Translations under genes and position numbers: made by a program | Assembly: GCF_009688965.1 (NCBI RefSeq) | Contig: NZ_AP021875.1 | Location: 3,534,001 to 3,598,000 of the forward strand | Reading direction: 5' to 3' | Length of the DNA stretch: 64,000 bases | DNA from: Desulfosarcina widdelii | Lineage (GTDB): Bacteria > Desulfobacterota > Desulfobacteria > Desulfobacterales > Desulfosarcinaceae | Shown here: positions 1 through 8,812 of the stretch, piece by piece | How the letters are laid out: each line of letters begins with the position of its first letter | Numbering within the stretch: position 1 is the first letter of the stretch | The notes under the pieces: generated by a model | Database searches by the model: none | Told to the model about the DNA's origin: nothing | What the model saw: the letters and a program-made list of their open reading frames with translations, nothing else

Positions 1-480
1 CGTAAGACCAAACAACAGGCCGGCAAACCGGCCACGCTGCCCAACGATGTCTATACGGATCGACAGGGCAATGTGTATCGGAAAGGCAAGGACGGATGGG
101 AACAGCGCCAGGGCGACCAATGGAAACGGCCGACGGAAAACCGACCGTCCGCCCCATCGCAGAAACCGGAGCAGCGTCCTTCCGGGTCGGACCAGAAGCC
201 TGCAACGCCGCCCGCCGGTTCGGGTCAACGCCCGGCGCAACAGCCGACCCGGCCTTCTTCCGGAGAAAATCGGCAAACCGGCGAAAGACCATCCCGGAAT
301 GTTCAACAACAGCCGTCAAGGCCACAACAACCATCTCAGAACAACCAGCGCCGTTCTTTGGAACAGCAGCAGCGTTCCAGAGACCGCGGGAACCAGCGAA
401 CCAATCAGTACCACCAGAACCGGCAAAGGAATTCCGGCGGCAGAAACGTTCAGCGGCAGGGAAACCGGCGCAGGGGTTGA
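1..480 (+). CDS. C-terminal part of a low-complexity Q/P/R-rich protein (5' end outside window)
   Basis: The frame is open from the first base, so this is the C-terminal 159 residues of a protein that starts upstream. Near the visible start it has a motif of the form NDVYTDRQGNVYRK followed by GWEQRQGDQW, a tyrosine/tryptophan repeat known from bacterial cell-envelope and hypothetical proteins. After that it is low-complexity sequence rich in Gln, Pro, Arg, Ser and Asn with no recognisable fold. The stop codon overlaps the start of the following L,D-transpeptidase gene (TGATG arrangement), which suggests translational coupling and a possible envelope role. The function is unknown, and the rest of the protein would be needed to classify it. 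Confidence 0.6.
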   Translation, partial: RKTKQQAGKPATLPNDVYTDRQGNVYRKGKDGWEQRQGDQWKRPTENRPSAPSQKPEQRPSGSDQKPATPPAGSGQRPAQQPTRPSSGENRQTGERPSRNVQQQPSRPQQPSQNNQRRSLEQQQRSRDRGNQRTNQYHQNRQRNSGGRNVQRQGNRRRG

Positions 481-1043
481 TGATCGGGAACTGGCTAAAA
501 AAAATATGGATTTCTGCAGTTCTGCTGTCGATCATCGTACCCATCTTAACCCTTGTCGCAACGAACGGCTGGTCACAGGAAGCATCGTCATTATCTGATG
601 CTACCCGTTCATCTGTTCAAAAAGCTGACCGGGTAGTCGTGAAAAAGGAAGAACGAATTCTCATGCTGATGCAAGGGGACCGGGTTCTGTCCGTTTTCGA
701 CATCGTTTTGGGAGGCGCCCCAGAAGGAGACAAACTGGAGGAGGGGGATTGGCGCACTCCGGAAGGCCGATACACAATCGATTGGCGAAACCCTGACAGC
801 CGTTTTTATAAATCTCTGCACATTTCCTATCCAAGCCCCAAGGACAAACGGCAGTCAGCCGCCGAGGGCGTTGATCCAGGGGGTATGATCATGGTCCACG
901 GTTACCCGCCTGAAGCCAAAACCAATCCTGAAAAATATGAGGGACAGGATTGGACCGATGGTTGTATCGCACTAAAAAACAAGGATATGGATATTGTCTG
1001 GCAGGCAGTGGACGATGGCACGCCGATCGAGATTTATCCATAG
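480..1043 (+). CDS. L,D-transpeptidase (YkuD domain), membrane-anchored
   Basis: The product has 187 residues. An N-terminal hydrophobic segment (about residues 8-28) serves as a signal anchor, and a YkuD catalytic domain follows from about residue 50. The YkuD signature is seen as MVHGYP with His140, then DWTDGCIALKN with the nucleophile Cys162. Enzymes of this family form 3-3 cross-links in peptidoglycan or attach proteins to it in the periplasm. I chose the ATG at 480 because it overlaps the upstream stop codon and gives a proper signal anchor; the frame is open further upstream but only in a shadow of the preceding gene. The length fits small ErfK/YbiS-like proteins. Whether it acts on cross-links or on a lipoprotein cannot be told from sequence. 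Confidence 0.85.
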   Translation: MIGNWLKKIWISAVLLSIIVPILTLVATNGWSQEASSLSDATRSSVQKADRVVVKKEERILMLMQGDRVLSVFDIVLGGAPEGDKLEEGDWRTPEGRYTIDWRNPDSRFYKSLHISYPSPKDKRQSAAEGVDPGGMIMVHGYPPEAKTNPEKYEGQDWTDGCIALKNKDMDIVWQAVDDGTPIEIYP

Positions 1044-1081
1044 CGCATACCCGTGGCTCTAAACATGGGAGGAAATCGCCT

Positions 1082-1948
1082 ATGTCGCAAAGGATGATAC
1101 ATGAACCCAAAAGTGGCAAGGCCATTCGTGTCCTCGATGTGACCTACAGGCAGAGTACGGATGGGACCTGGCCAGCCCGCATCTATAGACCGGAACAACA
1201 GGGCCCCTTGCCTGCCCTTTTGGACGTTCATGGCGGTGCCTGGACTGTCGGTGGTCATACCGACAATGAGATGGTTGACCTGTACCTCGCTGCCAGCGGC
1301 CTGGTCGTTTTCGCCGTCGAGTGCAGAAAGGCACCGCGGCATACCTATCCGTCTCAGGTCGCCGATGTAAATTATGCCACACGATGGGTAAAGGCCCATG
1401 CGGGAGACTTCAATGCCTCCTCCAATGGCATCGGCGGGCTCGGCACATCCAGTGGCGGGCATTCGCTGCTACTCAGCGCCATGCGCCCTGACGACGCCCG
1501 CTATCAGGAACTTGATCTTCCAGGCGAAGAAGCACCAGATGCACGCCTATCCTATCTTATTGCTGCCTGGCCCGTGCTGGATCCCCACGGAAGATATTTA
1601 TTTTCGAAAGAAAATCAGCGTGAATTTCTAGTCGAGGCGACCGACGCTTATTTTTTGAACCAGGAAGCCATGCAGGAGGGCAATCCGCTGCGCGCCCTGG
1701 AGCGTGGTGAATCGCTTGATCTGCCTCCGGTGATGATCATCCAGGGTACGGCCGACAACAACGTGCCATTGGACGCAGTAGACCGTTTCGTTGACGCCTA
1801 CCGCAAAGCAGGCGGGATGATCGAACTAGCGTGGTTCCCGGACATGCCCCACGGATTTGCCAGCAAGCCAGGTACGGAAACTGACCATGCCTTGGAGATA
1901 ATGAGAGACTTTGTGTACCGCCAGCATAACCGTCCGGCCGGTATCTAG
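1082..1948 (+). CDS. Alpha/beta hydrolase (HSL / BD-FAE-like esterase)
   Basis: The product has 288 residues and looks cytoplasmic. It shows an HGGAW oxyanion-hole motif (residues 50-54), the nucleophile elbow GTSSG with Ser123, an acidic residue in GTADNNVP, and the catalytic histidine in MPHGF near the C-terminus. This is the arrangement of hormone-sensitive-lipase-like and feruloyl-esterase-like carboxylesterases acting on short acyl esters. The ATG at 1082 follows GGGAGG at a suitable distance; the frame extends upstream but overlaps the transpeptidase gene. It lies 38 bases after that gene and may share its transcript. The substrate is unknown. Confidence 0.8.
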   Translation: MSQRMIHEPKSGKAIRVLDVTYRQSTDGTWPARIYRPEQQGPLPALLDVHGGAWTVGGHTDNEMVDLYLAASGLVVFAVECRKAPRHTYPSQVADVNYATRWVKAHAGDFNASSNGIGGLGTSSGGHSLLLSAMRPDDARYQELDLPGEEAPDARLSYLIAAWPVLDPHGRYLFSKENQREFLVEATDAYFLNQEAMQEGNPLRALERGESLDLPPVMIIQGTADNNVPLDAVDRFVDAYRKAGGMIELAWFPDMPHGFASKPGTETDHALEIMRDFVYRQHNRPAGI

Positions 1949-2044
1949 GGTGACACCCTTTACTGAACTTGGGATAAAAACGGCATGTGACAGGTTTGAA
2001 CAAAATCCATATTTTTCACCGGCCTCGAAAAGAGTATCTTCATA

Positions 2045-3613
2045 ATGCACATTCCCCAGATAAAACGGTGGCAATTTGCCAGAGACCTCTTGCTGGTATT
2101 TTTGCTGCTCTCTGCGACTGTCATCGGATCAGTGGTATTTTTCTCCTCCCGTGCACGGGAGGATATCGCTCAAAAAACCATCGACAATGCCATTGTGAGT
2201 GCAGTGCGTCAGTTCGAGGCCATGGTCGATTCCATAACCCAGTCACTTGAACTGACCGGGGACTGGATCGATTCAGGCAAGCTGTCGTTAAATCGAACGA
2301 GTGCAATCAACGACCTGCTCTTCCCCCTGCTAAAGCGCGAGCGTATCCTATACGGTATTTCGGTGGCTGACACGCTGGGAAAAAGCTACTATCTGACCGC
2401 TCACGGCAACGGCTGGCGAGAAAGAATGATCGAGGATATCGGGGGACAGCGCCAATCCGTGCTATCTTATTGGGATGCTTCCCATCAGAAGGTTTCAGAA
2501 GAAACGCAACCGACCACCTATGACCCGCGCAACAGGCCATGGTTTTCCCCAGCCCTGTCGATCCAAGGCGTATTCTGGACGCAGCCCTACATTTTTTTCA
2601 ATCGCAAAGTGGTGGGCATCACTGCCTCGATTGCTCGGGAGGCTGATGCCGGCAATGATAGGGTCGTGGTGGCGTTGGATATTCTGCTGGATGACCTGTT
2701 TAATGAAATCCAGCGCATGGGCCCGACCAAGCACAGCCGAGTCTTCGTTTTCAGAAACGACGCCCAGATCTATATTCCCGGAAACGGCAACCACGATCCC
2801 GATTTTTCATCTTTTAGCGAGGTCAACGATCCGCTGATCCGGAAAGTGGCCGAATCCTGGGAGGGACGTCATCTGCCATCCGAGGAGGTTTTCTTCATTA
2901 AGCACGAGGGGAGGACGTGGTGGTACGGTTTTCAGGCGATCAACAGCCCCAATCGCAGCATCTGGGTGGGTGTTATGGTGCCGGAATCGGACATTATCGG
3001 AGGTGTCAGCCAGAGGCGCACAGGGATCTGGGCCATCGGTGCGGTGATCGTTTCGTTGGCCGGCGCACTGGCATTTTTAATGGTCCGCCGATACGGCCGG
3101 TCTTTCGAACCGCCCAAAGACCGATACGATTACCGGAATCCTGAGGAAAGTATTCGACGATTGATCGCCAAAGGTGAAGGACGCACGATCGAGTTCAAGT
3201 CCACTATGCGCATGAATCTGCATACCCAGAAACCGGGCAAGGAGATCGAAGTCGCCTGGCTCAAGGCCGTAGCGGCCTTTATGAACACGGATGGCGGCAC
3301 GCTGTTGCTCGGTGTATCAGATGACGGTATGATCAAGGGCCTGGACGCAGATGGTTTTGCCAGTGACGACAAATGCCGGCTGCATTTCAAGAACCTTATC
3401 AACCAACACATCGGAGCCGAACTGTATAAATATCTGCGCTTCGATCTCGTCAGGGTTGACGGCAGTCTAATCGGCGTTGTCTCGTGCAGCCGTTCTGTCG
3501 AGCCGGTTTACCTGAAGACGGCCAAATCCGAAGAATTCTACATCCGTAGCGGACCTTCCAGCGACGCGCTGCCCGTCAGTAAAATCATGGCCTATATCAA
3601 GAACAAAAGCTGA
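2045..3613 (+). CDS. Membrane Cache sensor fused to an AlbA_2 (Schlafen-type) putative DNA-binding domain
   Basis: The product has 522 residues. A first membrane helix (about 14-33) is followed by an extracytoplasmic dCache-like region with the typical YDPRNRPWF motif (about residues 158-166), then a second membrane helix (about 327-347). The cytoplasmic part, from about residue 368, is an AlbA_2/Schlafen AAA_4-like domain: EESIRRLI, a glutamate in EFKST, a region AVAAFMNTDGGTLLLGVSDDG, and a C-terminal strand segment. Cache domains bind small organic ligands outside the cell. AlbA_2 domains are usually found in soluble putative transcription regulators or ATPases. Having both in one chain suggests a one-component membrane receptor that passes a signal directly to a nucleic-acid-binding module. 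The gene stands alone and is convergent with the next gene. Confidence 0.75.
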   Translation: MHIPQIKRWQFARDLLLVFLLLSATVIGSVVFFSSRAREDIAQKTIDNAIVSAVRQFEAMVDSITQSLELTGDWIDSGKLSLNRTSAINDLLFPLLKRERILYGISVADTLGKSYYLTAHGNGWRERMIEDIGGQRQSVLSYWDASHQKVSEETQPTTYDPRNRPWFSPALSIQGVFWTQPYIFFNRKVVGITASIAREADAGNDRVVVALDILLDDLFNEIQRMGPTKHSRVFVFRNDAQIYIPGNGNHDPDFSSFSEVNDPLIRKVAESWEGRHLPSEEVFFIKHEGRTWWYGFQAINSPNRSIWVGVMVPESDIIGGVSQRRTGIWAIGAVIVSLAGALAFLMVRRYGRSFEPPKDRYDYRNPEESIRRLIAKGEGRTIEFKSTMRMNLHTQKPGKEIEVAWLKAVAAFMNTDGGTLLLGVSDDGMIKGLDADGFASDDKCRLHFKNLINQHIGAELYKYLRFDLVRVDGSLIGVVSCSRSVEPVYLKTAKSEEFYIRSGPSSDALPVSKIMAYIKNKS

Positions 3614-3625
3614 TTAGTAGCTTAT

Positions 3626-5416
3626 TCAGGGAACTTGACGTGCAGTTTTTCTCCACAAGCCCGCCGGTGCGTTGAGAGATTCCAACAAGTCTTTGTCCCG
3701 TTCATAAATGTCCGGGCGAAATGCAACCTCACCCTTTGCATCCACCGACACCGTACCGTAGAACAATATGACCGGAAAAGGATCGTTCAGGTTGATCCGC
3801 TCCGTAAGACCGGAGCCTAAAAGTGTCTGAAAGCGATTTTCTCCTTCTTGACCGTCGAGCCGCATGAGAATTACGGCCAGTTCGAAGGGTTTTTCAATGC
3901 GGATGCATCCGGCACTTAAGTCCCGCCTTTCCAGATCGAAAAAATCGCGATTGGGCGTATCGTGGATAAATACGAAATCGGGGTTGGGAAAAATGAACTT
4001 GATCTGGCCCATGGGATTGTCCGGCCCGGGCCGCTGGACCAATCGGTAAGGCAGTGTCCTGCCCGTGTATTGGTCCCAGGGGATTTTGGCCGGATCACCA
4101 ACGGGCTTTCCATTGCGGTCATAAACAACATAGCGTTCAAGCAGTTTCCCATAGGGATTTTTTCCCAACCCGGGAAGCAGGCTGCTATCGAGAATTCCCG
4201 GCGGCACCGTCCATGAGGGATTGATTTCCATGTACCTGATCTTTGATCGAAACACCGGGGTCTTGCGGTAAGCGTCTCCCACTTGCGCCCGCGTGCGCCA
4301 CACAACCTGATCTTCTTGGACCAGGACCACGCTGAAATCCGCGATGTCGGCGATCAGGTACGTTGAGGGAAGGTGGTGGAGGACCCATCTGGCCCGCTCT
4401 AAATTGACCCGGATCTGGTCAATGCGATGCGTCACGGGAACATTCATCTGCTCGCGGGTATCCTCACCGACAGCGCCATAGCAATCGTCGCTTCCCGGTG
4501 AAAACGTATCGATACGATGCCGATCCTGAAACCTGGCGGTTGCATTCACAAGGTCTTCGTCAAAAAAGTCTGCGTGGTCAACGGATGTGAGCGACAAATC
4601 GCCTGTGGCCATAAGGCGCTGTCTGATCAGAAGGACCCGCGGGTCACGGTCGCCTCTTTCGATTAGCGGCCCTGCTGGGATCTCGGGCCATCCGCCTTCA
4701 TCGGCGACGCGATAATATCGGGAAAGGGCCGTCACCAAACGGCGATATAACGGGTGGCGGGGGCGCATTCTGTCGATGAACGCATCGATCCGCCCAGTGG
4801 TGATCTGCCGGATCAGGAGTGCGGCTGCCTTTTGTTTGCCGATATAGGCCGGAAGCGGCCAACGCGAATTCTGAGCGCGTGGATCGACTTTGCCGTAGTA
4901 CAGGTGAAACGACAGGCGGATCAACGCGTCGCTGAGTACCAGGTCGCGTTCGGCGGTTTCGCTGGGCGTGTTGGAGCCGGCCTCCGTACTCGATCCGGTA
5001 GATGATAGAACACAAAAATGATAGTCTTCCGGCTCCAGCCCATCCAGCCGGCTTTGTTCAATCTCGGCAATCAGCTTCCGAACTGTGGATGGTTCCTGCC
5101 ACAACGGTTGGTAGCGCGCCCGGGCATACATGTCGATCAGAACCCGGTTAGTCTCGATCTGTATACCCAAAGCCAGCAGCTTGCCGTTGATCCGGAGCTT
5201 GTCAACCATCGACCGCAGGTGATCCGAAAACGCCGGTGTCCTGTTCGAAGCATACGCGTTGCCAAGCGTCAGCAGACAAACTGTGGCGAGAGCTATCAAT
5301 CTGTAGTCTCGAAAGGGAGTTGAAGTAAAACTGTAAGTCCGATATAGTTTTAGCACGTTCTTGCCCAAAGCAAAAATGGTCACCCGAAAAAAAACATTTG
5401 TCCTTTTTAAAACCAT
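3626..5416 (-). CDS. L,D-transpeptidase, YcbB/LdtD type
   Basis: The product has about 596 residues. A signal sequence lies around residues 38-58 (ending near GNAYA), followed by the helical scaffold domain of large L,D-transpeptidases, a peptidoglycan-binding segment (VLLIRQRLMATGD), and a C-terminal YkuD domain with FIHDTPN and then SAGCIRIEKP, whose Cys (about residue 505) is the nucleophile. YcbB-type enzymes make 3-3 cross-links in the periplasm and replace classical PBPs under stress. The ATG at 5416 leaves an unusually long, positively charged stretch before the signal peptide, so the true start may be an internal GTG nearer to it. It is convergent with the Cache-AlbA_2 gene, with only 12 bases between them. 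Confidence 0.85.
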   Translation of the reverse strand: MVLKRTNVFFRVTIFALGKNVLKLYRTYSFTSTPFRDYRLIALATVCLLTLGNAYASNRTPAFSDHLRSMVDKLRINGKLLALGIQIETNRVLIDMYARARYQPLWQEPSTVRKLIAEIEQSRLDGLEPEDYHFCVLSSTGSSTEAGSNTPSETAERDLVLSDALIRLSFHLYYGKVDPRAQNSRWPLPAYIGKQKAAALLIRQITTGRIDAFIDRMRPRHPLYRRLVTALSRYYRVADEGGWPEIPAGPLIERGDRDPRVLLIRQRLMATGDLSLTSVDHADFFDEDLVNATARFQDRHRIDTFSPGSDDCYGAVGEDTREQMNVPVTHRIDQIRVNLERARWVLHHLPSTYLIADIADFSVVLVQEDQVVWRTRAQVGDAYRKTPVFRSKIRYMEINPSWTVPPGILDSSLLPGLGKNPYGKLLERYVVYDRNGKPVGDPAKIPWDQYTGRTLPYRLVQRPGPDNPMGQIKFIFPNPDFVFIHDTPNRDFFDLERRDLSAGCIRIEKPFELAVILMRLDGQEGENRFQTLLGSGLTERINLNDPFPVILFYGTVSVDAKGEVAFRPDIYERDKDLLESLNAPAGLWRKTARQVP

Positions 5417-5873
5417 CAAGCTCTTTTCATCCTGTTAGGCAAAAGACAATTGACAGATCAATCGCAAATCAAGGGCAGAACTAAACCATCTGTCACCTCA
5501 TGCGACAGTCCCCTCAAACTGAATCATGGATATGTAGATGCTTTTTTAGTGTTTACATAGCTTCAGCATCCAACCTATAGTTTAGATTGCCATCCGTTGA
5601 TGAATTTGACCGTTGCACCTTGCCCCGAGTTGTTTTTGCCTCGCCCGATATTCGTTGCTCAATTATTTTCGACTGCCAGTATTTGGTAGCACCGATTCGA
5701 CCATAAGTTTGCTTTTCCAAGGTGACCCAATGATCTACCGCGCTTCCATCAAATTGCCGATAGGCGGCCTTCAGGCGTGCTGCTGCGTCTGAAGGCCTCT
5801 GCCAAACCTTATGGAAACAACAAAGGATACCAGCAAATCCGGCATCCATTACCATGCAACAAGGAGGTGAATG
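5417..5873. other. Intergenic stretch without a supported gene
   Basis: Roughly 450 bases separate the leftward L,D-transpeptidase from the rightward small gene at 5874. A 100-codon open frame on the minus strand (5553-5855) has no recognisable motif, a poor start context and biased composition, so I do not call it a gene. The end of the stretch carries a very good ribosome-binding site for the next gene (AAGGAGGTG, 5861-5869). I see no clear promoter or hairpin. Confidence 0.4.
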
Positions 5874-6170
5874 ATGGTTATCGTCAACTCGATCCGCTTT
5901 CCCCAGGAAAGCGCCAGCCAGGTGGGAAAACGCTTTCTAGAGGTCGCTCCGCCCCCGGATTACTTGAGCATGCAGGGGCCCTATATCAAAGGGACCGATC
6001 AGGGTATTAAGGCGTTAGAGATATTCAATCTGGACGAATCCAAGCTGGCACTGGGCCTCGATTATGTCACCCAGCGCTGCGTCTCCTATTTCGGGATCCC
6101 GGGATATACTTACGAGATCAACGTCTATTTCGAAGCCCAGGAATCTCTCAAACTGATCGGTCTGGCCTGA
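5874..6170 (+). CDS. Conserved-looking small protein of unknown function
   Basis: The product has 98 residues with no signal peptide or membrane helix. I do not recognise the family. The sequence is balanced and protein-like, with an N-terminal strand (MVIVNSIRF), a PPP turn and a C-terminal alternating strand pattern (YTYEINVYFEAQESL). This would fit a small alpha/beta protein of the ferredoxin-like or Dabb-like kind, but that is a guess. A perfect AAGGAGGTG sits 4-5 bases before the ATG at 5874 and favours it over the in-frame ATG at 5871. It is monocistronic and convergent with the acetyltransferase gene. Confidence 0.65.
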   Translation: MVIVNSIRFPQESASQVGKRFLEVAPPPDYLSMQGPYIKGTDQGIKALEIFNLDESKLALGLDYVTQRCVSYFGIPGYTYEINVYFEAQESLKLIGLA

Positions 6171-6209
6171 TAGGAAACGGCGTATTGATTGGGGAGATGT
6201 CTAAAAACT

Positions 6210-7211
6210 TTACCCGATCTGCCTGAAATACATCTTTACATCCGGGCTCAGGGCCTGGCGCGGCTTATATTCCGGTCGGCTTTCCTGAACGAAACCCAGG
6301 TGCTGATATAGCGCCTCCAGACGGGGATTGTTGGTCAGGGAGATCAGGCGCGTATACCCCTGAGCCTTCATTTCGGCAAAAAAGCATTTCACCGTGTACA
6401 CGCCCACCCGCTGGTTGCGGAAGCGGGTGGAAATGGCCAGCGCGCCCATCTCCACGGTTTTCTCATCGATGATCTTCTTCTCCACGCACCCTACTACGAT
6501 ACCGTCGATGGCAGTAACGTAAAAAGCATGGCGGTTTTTGCTCAGGTATGCCTTGCTGCGGGGCTTTAGAAACCCGGAGCGTTTGTACATATTGAGAATT
6601 CGGTGAACGATGGCCACGTCTTCGTCGGTGTTCACCTGCCGGAAATGCTCTTCAAAGTTGTTGGCGATGAGGCTGCCGGAGCCTTCCACGGTAAACAGCT
6701 CGTGCTTGACGGCGTTCTTCCCCGCCTGGAGAATGTGCACCCGGTCGCACTCCCCGGCCTCGATCTTGCGGCAGATCGCCTCCATGGCCCCTTTGAAATT
6801 GACATTGGCGATCAGGTCCCCGGACTCCTCGAACGATTGACGCGCACGGCCGGTGGTCACCGCGTTGATTTTATTTCCCTGGCTATCGATGAGATAGTGC
6901 CGCTCCAGGAAAATGACCTTATACATGGATCGGCGATGGTCGAGGACCGCTTCGTAAAAATCGATTTCCGGCGATATGCGGACAATGTCGGTGGTAGCCA
7001 GCCGCTGCTCCAGCCGGATGATCCACTGGCGGTTGGCGAAGCGGTTGGGCAGGTTGTGCAGCAGGGTGGTGTGCGCCCCATGGCGCACGAGAAATTTGAT
7101 GTCGGCGATGATCTCCTGAAAGTGGTCGCGCAGGATGCCTTCCCGGCAGGCGATGAAAACCTGCTTGCCGGCGATGGCACGTCCGTATTCTTTGAGGTAG
7201 AGTTTGGGCAT
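6210..7211 (-). CDS. ArgA-like N-acetylglutamate synthase: degenerate amino-acid-kinase domain plus GNAT domain
   Basis: The product has 333 residues. The N-terminal part (about 1-180) looks like a reduced amino-acid-kinase fold, and the C-terminal part (about 195-333) is a GNAT acetyltransferase with the acetyl-CoA-binding stretch ALAISTRFRNQRVGVYTV and the helix-strand end LTNNPRLEALYQHLGF. That order is typical of ArgA, which makes N-acetylglutamate from glutamate and acetyl-CoA in arginine synthesis. The kinase half is short and divergent compared with E. coli ArgA (443 residues), so the exact substrate is uncertain. I placed the start at MPKLYL (7211); the frame continues upstream only through a palindromic repeat and has no ribosome-binding site there. 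No other arg genes are nearby. Confidence 0.65.
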   Translation of the reverse strand: MPKLYLKEYGRAIAGKQVFIACREGILRDHFQEIIADIKFLVRHGAHTTLLHNLPNRFANRQWIIRLEQRLATTDIVRISPEIDFYEAVLDHRRSMYKVIFLERHYLIDSQGNKINAVTTGRARQSFEESGDLIANVNFKGAMEAICRKIEAGECDRVHILQAGKNAVKHELFTVEGSGSLIANNFEEHFRQVNTDEDVAIVHRILNMYKRSGFLKPRSKAYLSKNRHAFYVTAIDGIVVGCVEKKIIDEKTVEMGALAISTRFRNQRVGVYTVKCFFAEMKAQGYTRLISLTNNPRLEALYQHLGFVQESRPEYKPRQALSPDVKMYFRQIG

Positions 7212-7246
7212 GGATGAATTGCTATTTTGCGCTATGCCGTATTTCA

Positions 7247-7371
7247 GGCGGCATCGAAAGAAGCCCGAGATCAAGGCTCGCGAGTCCCGAGGAGCGAGGC
7301 GTACCATAACGTACTCCGCAGTGCCGAGGGACGAAGCGTAGCGAAGATATCGGGTTTCTTCCGATGCCGCT
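7247..7371 (-). repeat. MITE-like palindromic element, copy A
   Basis: This is a 125-bp stretch with imperfect terminal inverted repeats of about 25 bases (7247-7271 and 7347-7371; shared core GCGGCATCG, then AAGAA, then CCCGA). Its central 94 bases (7261-7354), read on the minus strand, match copy B (about 21148-21239) over most of their length; shared blocks include TACGCTTCG, CACTGCGGAGTA and TCCTCGGGACTCGC. The minus-strand reading begins at the TAG stop codon of purB. It explains why open frames with a peptide like RFVPRHCGV appear here. It probably folds into a long hairpin in the purB transcript. Confidence 0.75.
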
Positions 7372-8722
7372 AATAGTTGTGAATGCCGGTGTAAGTCTCC
7401 GGAGTAACCGCCAGCAGTTCTTCCCGGACAGCCGGGGACACGTCCAGACTTTCGATGAAAGCGGCAATGGCCTCCCGGTCGATGGCTGCGTGGGTGCGGG
7501 TGAGCTTCAGCAATGCCTCATAAGGCTTGGGGTAGCCCTCCCGCCGCAGGATGGTCTGGATGCCCTCGGCTACCACGGCCCAGTTGTCCTCCAGATCCTG
7601 CTGCAAGGCTTCTTCGTTGAGGATCAATTTGTCCAATCCTCGCTTGAGGGATTTTAGGGCGATGAGACTGTGGCCCAGCGGCACACCGATGTTGCGGCTG
7701 ACCGTCGAATCGGTCAGATCCCGCTGCAGCCGGGAGATGGGCAGCTTGGCGGACAGATGCTCCAGCACGGCATTGGCGATGCCCAGGTTGCCTTCGGCGT
7801 TTTCGAAGTCGATGGGGTTGACCTTGTGGGGCATGGCGGAAGAGCCGATCTCGCCCTCTTTGATCTTCTGCTTGAAGTACTCCATGGAAATATAGGTCCA
7901 CACATCCCGGCAAAGATCCAGCAAAATGGTGTTGATGCGTTTAAGGCCGTCAAAAAAGGCCGCCAGGTGATCGTAGTGTTCGATCTGGGTGGTGACCTGC
8001 GAGCGATGCAGACCTAATGTATCGTTGACCAGGCAGTTGCCGAAGGCGACCCAGTCCACATCGGGATAGGCCACGAAATGGGCGTTGAAATTGCCCGTGG
8101 CCCCGCCAAACTTGGCGGCGAAGGGAACGGCTTCCAGCAGTTTCATCTGCTCTTTGAGGCGGTCCACGAAAACGTAAATCTCCTTGCCCAGCCGTGTGGG
8201 CGAAGCGGGCTGGCCGTGGGTCCGGGCCAGCATGGGCACCGTCTTCCAGACCTGGGCCTTGGCGGCAAGATCCGCCACGGTTGCCTCCAGGGCCGGCCGC
8301 ATGACCGTTTGCCAGGCCTCTTTCAGGGAGAGGGGCATGGCTGTGTTGTTGATGTCCTGGGACGTCAAGCCAAAGTGAATGAATTCTTTATAGGCAGACA
8401 GGTTCAGGCGGTCGAAGACCTCTTTCAGGAAGTACTCCACCGCCTTGACATCGTGGTTGGTGGTCCTTTCGATCTCCTTGATCCGGGCCGCGTCGGTCAT
8501 TGAGAATGTCCGCCAGATCTCCCGCAGCGGATCGAACGCCGCCGGATCGACCTTGGCCAATTGGGGCAGGGGAAGCTGGCACAGGGCGATGAAGTATTCG
8601 ATCTCCACCCGCACCCGGTAGCGGATCAGGGCGCCTTCGCTGAAGTAGTCGGCCAGCGGCTCGGTGGCCCTTCGGTAGCGGCCGTCCACCGGAGATACGG
8701 CGGTCAGGGGGGTCAGGGTCAT
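7370..8722 (-). CDS. purB: Adenylosuccinate lyase
   Basis: The product has 450 residues, close to the 456 of E. coli PurB, and aligns by eye along its whole length. The N-terminus LTAVSPVDGRYR and the fumarase/aspartase superfamily signature SSAMPHKVNPIDFENAEGN, which carries the catalytic serine loop, are both clear, as are the HFGLTSQDIN and RTHGQPASPT active-site segments. The enzyme cleaves SAICAR to AICAR and adenylosuccinate to AMP in purine synthesis. It forms a cytoplasmic homotetramer. The gene stands without other pur genes. Its stop codon touches palindromic element A, which may act as its transcript end. Confidence 0.97.
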   Translation of the reverse strand: MTLTPLTAVSPVDGRYRRATEPLADYFSEGALIRYRVRVEIEYFIALCQLPLPQLAKVDPAAFDPLREIWRTFSMTDAARIKEIERTTNHDVKAVEYFLKEVFDRLNLSAYKEFIHFGLTSQDINNTAMPLSLKEAWQTVMRPALEATVADLAAKAQVWKTVPMLARTHGQPASPTRLGKEIYVFVDRLKEQMKLLEAVPFAAKFGGATGNFNAHFVAYPDVDWVAFGNCLVNDTLGLHRSQVTTQIEHYDHLAAFFDGLKRINTILLDLCRDVWTYISMEYFKQKIKEGEIGSSAMPHKVNPIDFENAEGNLGIANAVLEHLSAKLPISRLQRDLTDSTVSRNIGVPLGHSLIALKSLKRGLDKLILNEEALQQDLEDNWAVVAEGIQTILRREGYPKPYEALLKLTRTHAAIDREAIAAFIESLDVSPAVREELLAVTPETYTGIHNY

Positions 8723-8812
8723 GGTTGCTCCTCTGGGTTAACGGAATCGTAAAACAGCCGGTATCTGCATATCAAAATAATGATTGGAAAACGACGAAAA
8801 ATAATTGTGCTG

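Noticed and set aside
5553..5855. A 100-codon minus-strand frame in the gap before 5874
   Set aside because: No motif, no ribosome-binding site, and unusual composition; too weak to call.
7222..7467. A minus-strand frame with the peptide RFVPRHCGVRYGTPRSSG
   Set aside because: It is the translation of palindromic element A and the end of purB. A similar peptide near 21,150 comes from element B.
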